Assembly: GCA_024364735.1 (NCBI GenBank)
Contig: JAGFNQ010007705.1
Coordinates: 91,893-155,892, forward strand
DNA length: 64,000 nt
Source: Boesenbergia rotunda
Taxonomy: Eukaryota > Streptophyta > Magnoliopsida > Zingiberales > Zingiberaceae
Direction: 5' to 3'
The notes beneath the pieces are model-generated. The model was not told the origin of the DNA, made no database searches, and saw only the letters and a program-made list of their open reading frames with translations. The translations under genes were made by a program, and so were the position numbers. Positions 57,685-64,000 of this stretch are shown one piece after another (positions within the stretch are counted from its first letter, which is position 1; each line of letters begins with the position of its first letter).

Positions 57685-59052
57685 GTTGGATCGAGAGATG
57701 CGATAGAGGGGGGGGGTGAATGTCGCAAATCGTTCGGATTTCGTAAAGAGCAATTGCGTAGCGGAATAATCAAAATCAGACAATGCGAACACCAAGATTT
57801 TTACTTGGTTCGGAGCCTGGGTCGACTCCTACTCCAAGGCCCACGGTCGTTGACCGTTTACTATGGGCAATACTATAATCGCGCAAAACAATTTTACAAA
57901 GATTGATTACAGTAAATTGCAGTAAGAAAAAAAGACAGCTTTTCTTTGTTACCGACGTCCGGTGTAAATCGAAGTTCCAGAGCAGTTGGACATCGCCGGT
58001 GCTTGTATCTCGAGTCTGGAGGGTTCTGGAGCAGAGCGCGGGAGCAGAAGAGCGTGATTGCGTTCAATGGAATTGATGTTTTAAACCTGGGGTCGAGGGC
58101 CCTTTATATAGGGCTGGGGGCGCCCGGAATGCTCGGGGCGCCCTCCCACGTGGCCTCTGATCCGACGTGCTCTCGGTCGTGACTGATCGCTTCGACTTCG
58201 GGATAACAGTTGACCGGGGCGCCCGGAGCGCTCGGGGCGCCCGGTTGACCGGTCAAAGCTTCATCCATTTGGTTTCGCGAGGGCGCGCTTCGGCAGCTGG
58301 CAGTGGGGGCTTCACTGGGGGTGCCCGCGACACGCGGGGCGCCCGGAGCGCGCGGGGCGCCCGAAACATCCGGGGCGCCCCGAAATGCTGCTGTCGGGGC
58401 TTTTTCTTTGTCTGCTGACTTCGGTTGACTCTGGGGGCGCCCGAAACCTCCGGGGCGCCCTGCTCAGCTACTGCCTCACTCCTTTGAGGTTCTCTGAGCT
58501 GCAGATACACAGTCCTTCGGTCCTGCATCCAGGGTTAGTCCAAAACAGCAAATATTATGTTAGTTTATACAGCCTTAGCTGTCTTGGTTCTGACTTTGGG
58601 TCTCCAAAATGGAGCCCTAGGTCGAACCGACGCCTAATGTTCCCTCAAGGGGAACGCGTCCTCACCTACTCCTCTCGGGAGAATTTACCTGGTGCCAACC
58701 GGCTCCTCCAGTTGGACTTTTGCCCGGCAGTCCTTCGCCAGGTCTTGAGTTGCCAAGCTGCCCTTCGCTTGGTGCCTAGCAGCCCTTCGCTAGGTCTTTT
58801 CTTCTGGCAGCCCTTCGCCAGTGCCTAGCATTCCTTCGCTAGGGTTTTGTCCATTCTGGCAGTCCTTCGCCAGAGCCTAGCAGTCCTTTGCTAGGGCTTT
58901 TCCTCTGGCAGCCCTTCGCCAGGGCCTAGCAGTCCTTCGCTAGGGCTTTTCCTGTACACTCAAGTAGCATTGTTAGATAACAAACAACCCTAAACTTTGA
59001 ATCCTTTGCCAATATCAAAACAAGGTTCGATCTGGTTCTTCCTGCACCAACA
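57685..59052 (-). repeat. 5' LTR of the nested element
   Basis: Almost identical to 52135-53501. Differences include a longer G run near 57710 and GGGCGCCC-restoring differences near 58215-58240, where the other copy reads GAGGCGCC and GGGGCTCCC. Confidence 0.93.
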
Positions 59053-59287
59053 GAAGTTACTTAGGAGCTCGAGGATACGATCAGAGCTCGCTACCCTCAT
59101 CTGTTTACTTGAGGTGCGTATGTGTGAGATTGCATTATGAGTTGCATTCCGTATTTATATTATATCTATGTTGTTGATACATGTTGTTGATATTTGTTGT
59201 TATTGACTAGTACCTGTTGGGGTGACTAGTATCTGTTGTGATTTATAGGCTAAATTTGGGAACCAAATTTTTGTTAGTGGGGGAGAA
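59053..59287 (+). pseudogene. Gypsy pol end and 3' internal sequence
   Basis: The first codons continue the gypsy tail (a TAG at 59062-59064, then ELEDTIRARYPHLFT and a stop). A polypurine tract GTGGGGGAGAA ends at 59287, directly before the LTR. Confidence 0.85.
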
Positions 59288-60829
59288 TGTTGAAAACCAA
59301 AATTTTTAAAGGGCCTCTTTGCAAATTAGGGACCTAGATGTGATTAGTTAAAATTAGAGGGGGTTTTTATAAAATGCCAAAAACATTTTAAAACCCTAAA
59401 TCTTCTCCCGAATTGGTATTCTCTCTCGTCTCCTCCTCCGCAACGCTGAAACCGTGCGGGCAGTTCCCTCGCAGCACCGCCCCTTTTGCCACTTCTTCTT
59501 CATCATCGCCTTCCTCCTCTTCGGTGCACATGAAGGAGACGTCGGACAACTTTTCCCTCAACGAAAGCCCTCTCCCTTCTCTTCGAAAATGCGCGACGTC
59601 GACAACCCTCACCTTACGATTTCTCCACGCGACTAAGTCACCACTTAGGTAAGGTTTTTGGTTAGGGATTGCTTTGTGCTAGGTTTGTGCTTCTAATTTT
59701 TGTCAAGAAATTTGGTTAGGGAATCTGATTTGGGTTTCAAATTCGAATTGCTTAGGCTATTGGTTTTAGGGTTTTTCCGATCACTGCCCTATTTTTGGAC
59801 TACTTTCCCTATTGATTAAAATTGATTTTTGTCTAGGTTTTGGATCAGTGTACTGTAATTGTAGTTTAGAATTGGGTTGTGGCAGGTGGTTGATCCTGCG
59901 ATGTCACCGCCATGAACTATGCATGTTTGGTTTAGAGGGATAGTTGGGTAAATAATATGGTATTTTGGTTTTGGATGGTTCCTTTGAGCTATTCCAAGTT
60001 TTGCCCTGTGTTTGGTGTGTGCCGTGAGTTGTTTGGCTTCAAGGTTTTGCTATTGGATTTAATTGGGTTGGGTTACCGTGAGCTTAGCCTGAGGTTGGTG
60101 CTGAGGAGTTTAATTATATGGTATTTGAGCCTGTAAATTTGATTTGTTTGGTAATGAATTAATGGATGTAATTAAATGGATTTTGTTTGAAATGAAGCTA
60201 CTTGTGTGTTGTAATTAGTTAGCTATTTTAACTACTCGTATACATGGCTAAATTTAGTCCTTGACACAGGACTTTGACTTTGGACTCGTTCAGTTAATCG
60301 TGGAAGGTTCTCGTTTACAGACTTATAAAATTAAGGCGGGTACTTCTCCTTTGTACTTGTGTAATTTATTTATCTTAATGCATGACTTATTATATCTTTA
60401 TAGGTCTGCTTGACTTTGATCTGGTTGTTGTTATTTTATGTCGTCGTTGATACCTTTCTTCGTTGATCTTCGAGTATTCAAAAATTCCGTATCTATGCAG
60501 TCTCCCGTTGAATTTCTGTTCTGTAAAGTACCGCTTGTACGCGAGTACTTGGAGGTTCACTAAACACAACTAGTTTTATTTGATATTAAAAATATCCTAC
60601 TTAGTAGTTTAGTTGCAGGTTTGTTGGTTTCTGTTTGGTTTCTGTTTGGTTCTTAGTTGTTTTCTGACACTTGTTGTTTCTGATAGATGTGTATACTGAA
60701 AGACATGCTTCTTTTATATATATGAACATCTTTATTTTGAAAAGAGAATCACAACTACACTAGGTGCCTGTTTATATTAGTACATGCATGAAGTCAAATT
60801 ACTTTGCATTGTAGATAACATGGTGTGTG
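59288..60829 (+). repeat. Gypsy chromovirus 3' LTR (right end uncertain)
   Basis: Begins TGTTGAAAACC right after the polypurine tract. A TATA-like TTTATAAAAT is at 59365-59374, with leader-type sequence after it. The right limit is set provisionally at a ...AGATAACA before a change of sequence type. The matching 5' LTR is outside the window or lost. Confidence 0.5.
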
Positions 60830-62663
60830 GTGTCACACGGAAGATCATGTTATCAGTTCCTTGCTTAGTATAAATAGAGGCTCACAACCGAGATGGAATT
60901 GGACAACCCATCGGAATGATTGTAGTGTAATTAGGTGTGGTTGGTCTTAACCATAGGATTACACTAGTGTGCTTTGAGTACATTGAGCAGGACCAAAACA
61001 CGAGGCTATCTAATTTGTACTGACTCGATAATTGGATAGGACCTCAGACTTTATTATGGAGTACGATCCCTTAATCCCGATATAATAACGGGCATATATT
61101 ATTAACTATTATTTCTTTAATTTACCAATGGGCGAGATCTATTCTGTTAGATCGATAGGCCCGGTAAGTTGGGAGATAATATTAATAATATGATGTGCCG
61201 TTGATTATTGACGGAATCCGTGTCCTGGTGAGTCGGGTAGATGATGCCCCCTTGATGAGCTCGAAAGGTTCATCATGCTAAACCCTGCAGGTGGATTTGA
61301 TCCGGCATGATGATAAGGTCGAGTGGTACTAGTCAAGGATCCAGAAGTTAATTAATTTAAATTGTCAGTAATTTAATTAATTAACGGGCATTCAAAATCT
61401 TAAACATGGGGGGATGGACGACTTGTAATAAGTGGAGCCCATATGTAAATATGGGGGTTGGTGAGGTAATTCAATGAGGGCCCTTTAGTGGAATGGATCC
61501 TCATTAATGGACTGGGTCCATTAGCAGGCCAAGATCCAACTCCTCCTCATGGTCCCTATCGTAGCCCTAAATATACCCCATGGTGGCATGGAACCAAGTT
61601 GAATAATTGATCCAAGGAAACACAGGGAAAATCTTAAGTTTTTCCTCTCCTCTCCTCTCTATGCAGCGCCGAACGAAAGGATGCAATTAATCATTTTCTT
61701 CTTCAATTAATTGGAAATAGAAATGCATGTTTCATTGGATCGAATAATGCATGCAATTAATCCACATTAATTGGATTAATTGGAAAAACTCATGCATTTC
61801 ATTGGATCGAATAATGCATGAAATGCATGCAATTAATCCACATTAATTGGATTAATTGGAAAAACTCATGCATTGATGCATTGGATTAATTGGAAAAACT
61901 CATGCATTGAATAATGCATGAAACGCATGCATTGGATTAATTGGAAATTCATGTTTCAGTGGATCGAATGAAAAACAAATGAATGCATGCGTTTCTTCTC
62001 CGTCTCCTATAAATTGCATTGCTTGCAATTGATCAAAAAAAGGAGAGGCAACCTGTGGACGTGAGGCGTGGAAACAAAGTTGCTCGAGCAATTTTGGGCT
62101 GATGGTGATAGAGAGGATTAGTAAGATTTGTGTTCGGATTGTCTTCTTCCAAGGAGCGGCCGGCGGCATCTCTTTGGTAAGGGATTGGTTGGCGCAAGGA
62201 GAAGGGATCAACTTGGTGACCACGGATCTTGGTAGATCGTCGCCCACACGACGTCCAAGAGGGGAGGGTCATACGATAGAAGATCGTAAGGTAACGGAAG
62301 GTATATTCTTCCCTGGCTCCTTATGTTCTTATTTTGTGCCTTACTTATTTGCCTCGTCATTTCATGTTTGTTATTTAATTATTTTGATTGCGTATCATAG
62401 TCAATAATTATTTAACTGGACCCCGACCATAAACACAAAAGTCGGCGATCAACTCGTCGCCTTTTCCGCGGTCGAACGGTCGAGCAAATTGCAATACCAA
62501 TTTTGGTTATTGGCTAAGTTGCAATTTGAATCGTTCGATACGGCACGAGATGGTCGATGGGAGACGGCTCTTCACTCGGATTAATTTTTAATCCGTAGGC
62601 ATAGAGATGTCTCTCAGATCGACCAGGTATTCGCTTAGGAAACCCACCAAGTCATACCCGTCA
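60830..62663 (+). repeat. Copia 5' LTR (left end uncertain)
   Basis: It ends ...CCCGTCA at 62663, one base before a primer-binding site. It contains nested tandem repeats at 61725-61960 (GCATGCAATTAATCC, ATTGGATTAATTGG and CATGCATT motifs, period about 85 then shorter). AAATATACCCC at 61568-61578 is a possible TATA region. Confidence 0.5.
61725..61960. repeat. Nested tandem repeats in the Copia LTR
   Basis: Two ~85-bp copies (TTTCATTGGATCGAATAATG to AATTGGAAAAACTCATGC), then partial copies of the same text with ATGCAT palindromes. Confidence 0.75.
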
Positions 62664-62664
62664 A

Positions 62665-62677
62665 TTGGTATCAGAGC
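62665..62677 (+). other. Copia primer-binding site
   Basis: TTGGTATCAGAGC directly after the LTR end, complementary to initiator Met-tRNA. Confidence 0.85.
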
Positions 62678-63535
62678 TGAGGTTTCCGGCTTTGTGTGTT
62701 TGAGGATAGGTTAATTTTTTGCATTTTCATATATTTTATTTAGCTGGATGATATGTGGATGTGCGTAGGCTAACTTTGTGTTGCAGGCACGAGATTCCAA
62801 TTTATCATGGCCAAATAATGATTGTGTGAATGGTTTTGCAATTATTTTAATTAATAAATCCTCGGGGTTGATGAGGTGACGACACGACTGGAGGTGCATT
62901 AGAGACCATGGCCATGAAAGTTGGAAAATCTAGAATTTTTCTATTTTTCATATGTTGGTTATGTGCTTGTTGTGTGAATAGGCTGGTTAAAATTCCTCGT
63001 GATAAATTACTAAGTGGGAGAGGGACCCTAAGGGTCCCATGGCTTCCATTACAATCCGATAAGTGATGCGAACAAGTCTGCGTGTCGGCTCTGAGTGCCT
63101 TCCTCCCCATCGGATGGATTTGTTCTGCAGATCACTGGGTCGGAAAAGACTATAGAAAATTTGTTAAAGAACGTGTGTACTTCCCCATCGGAAGACACAT
63201 AATCAGAAATAATTTTCTTAGTGTCGTGTAATGGTGAACACTTAGATGCCAATAATAGTATCCTCCCCATCGGAGTCACTGCTATTATTTTGCAGAGCCG
63301 AAGTAGACCAACTATTAATCTTACTTGTCAAAAAGTTAGGTTGATAAGATAGTAAGATTAATGGGTAAAACCTCCTCTTACGAATGTGGAAATTCGTATA
63401 CGTCCACACCATCATGGCATGCGAATTTCTCGGTGATTAGAGGTGTTGGTTGATTTCAAAAATTTATTGTTGTGAGGAATCAATTTATTTTCGATTTCTA
63501 AAGTAGTGTGTGTTGTGATTCTCAGGATTTTCAAA
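62678..63535 (+). other. Copia 5' leader
   Basis: Between the primer-binding site and gag. It contains three CTCCCCATCGGA motifs (about 63103, 63182 and 63262). No ORF is supported. Confidence 0.45.
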
Positions 63536-64000
63536 ACGACTTTTAACCCACTAGCTACAATACTTAAGGAGAATAAACTTACTGGACCCAACTATATTGA
63601 CTAGAAGAGAAACCTTGACATAGTCCTTACGGCTGAAGAGTACAAATTTGTACTCACCGAAAAATGTCCTGATAAGCCTAGCGACAATTCTGGTGAAGGG
63701 CAGAAGGAGCATTACAGGAAATGGGTTAAGGCAGATGAGATGGCGCGGTGTTACATTCTGGCATCTATGTCGAATGTGCTGCAACATCAACATCAGGCCA
63801 TGCCCACTGCTTGTGAGATGATGCTGAACCTTCAGGAGCTTTTCGGGCACCAGAGTCGTGCCGCTAGGCAGCTGGCGATGAAGAATTTGATGACGACCAC
63901 TATGGTCGAAGGGACACCCGTGAGGATCATGTCCTAAAGATGATGGCCCACCTCAACGAGATTGAGGTTCTTGGAGGATCCGACGGGGAATCCCAGGTCG
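63536..64000 (+). pseudogene. Copia gag N-terminal part, broken, runs off the window
   Basis: Capsid-type gag of a Copia family common in plants: ENKLTGPNYID, KRNLDIVLTAEEYKFVLTEK, KWVKADEMARCYILASMSNV, LNLQELFGHQSRAARQLAMK, then MMAHLNEIEVLGG in another frame. A TAG at 63602-63604 replaces the expected Trp, and a 1-bp loss lies near 63925. Inactive copy; the rest lies to the right. Confidence 0.88.

Larger units (their letters stand above)
52135..59052 (-). mobile_element. Young non-autonomous Sirevirus-like element (GGGCGCCC family), nested in gypsy pol
   Basis: A 6918-bp element in minus orientation with LTRs 52135-53501 and 57685-59052, which differ at only about ten positions over 1367 bp. 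The target duplication is GAAGC/GAAGT (52130-52134 and 59053-59057), one base worn. Removing the element rejoins the gypsy frame (HHSDEE... to ...ELEDTIRARYPHLF). It carries a primer-binding site (57667-57682) and only a rearranged gag; pol is replaced by non-coding DNA with palindromes and polypurine tracts. It must have moved with proteins from a helper such as relatives of 9725-18479. Confidence 0.93.

Overview
This window is plant nuclear DNA, most likely from a large-genome monocot. The evidence is GC-rich coding exons in an AT-rich background, plant-only gene families (Aux/IAA, NPF, ROP, EMF1) with short plant-type introns, and a dense nested pile of LTR retrotransposons dominated by Sirevirus-like Copia elements. 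A Zingiberales-type genome is a guess from the overall look and cannot be shown here. I saw no bacterial, organellar, tRNA, rRNA or CRISPR sequence.

Host genes. (1) 311-699, minus: first exon of an Aux/IAA auxin co-repressor; the rest lies left of the window. (2) 25378-27370, plus: a three-exon NPF (NRT1/PTR) transporter with two apparent 1-bp losses in exon 3. (3) 28691-30456, plus: an eight-exon type II ROP/RAC GTPase with one apparent missing C in exon 7. (4) about 32021-39050, minus: an EMBRYONIC FLOWER 1 (EMF1) pseudogene. It has a nonsense codon, frameshifts, a 2.06-kb giant foldback and a hAT element inside exons, and a TRIM inside an intron. These genes form no obvious pathway; they are islands between repeat blocks.

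Repeat block A (2.6-23.4 kb): a hAT MITE; a TRIM split by a Sirevirus-type solo LTR (TSD ACTTT); LTR fragments; a Sirevirus-like relic with a degenerate gag and its own hAT MITE (8-bp TSD); an almost whole Sirevirus-like Copia (9725-18479, minus) with gag and a broken pol; a Tork/Tnt1-like Copia relic split by a second solo LTR (TSD TTGTG); and a 721-bp foldback. A tRNA-derived SINE with a 14-bp TSD sits at 24482-24778.

Repeat block B (40.5-64 kb): a Sirevirus-like LTR and its 3' internal DNA, split by a 7.5-kb CACTA transposon (41914-49440, TSD TAC); an LTR in inverted orientation; a Ty3/gypsy chromovirus whose pol is split by a young gag-only Sirevirus-like element (52135-59052, LTRs about 99% identical); and the start of another Copia element running off the right edge.

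A recurring theme is palindromes with a CG at or near the centre, amplified inside the noncoding parts of transposons. Each family has its own: AATCGATT, GGGCGCCC, CAGTCGACTG, TGATCGGTC/GACCGATCA, and GGGACGAAT/ATTCGTCCC in the CACTA. In the CACTA the palindromes alternate with about 570-bp foldback modules in a 713-bp tandem array. This is the most unusual architecture in the window.
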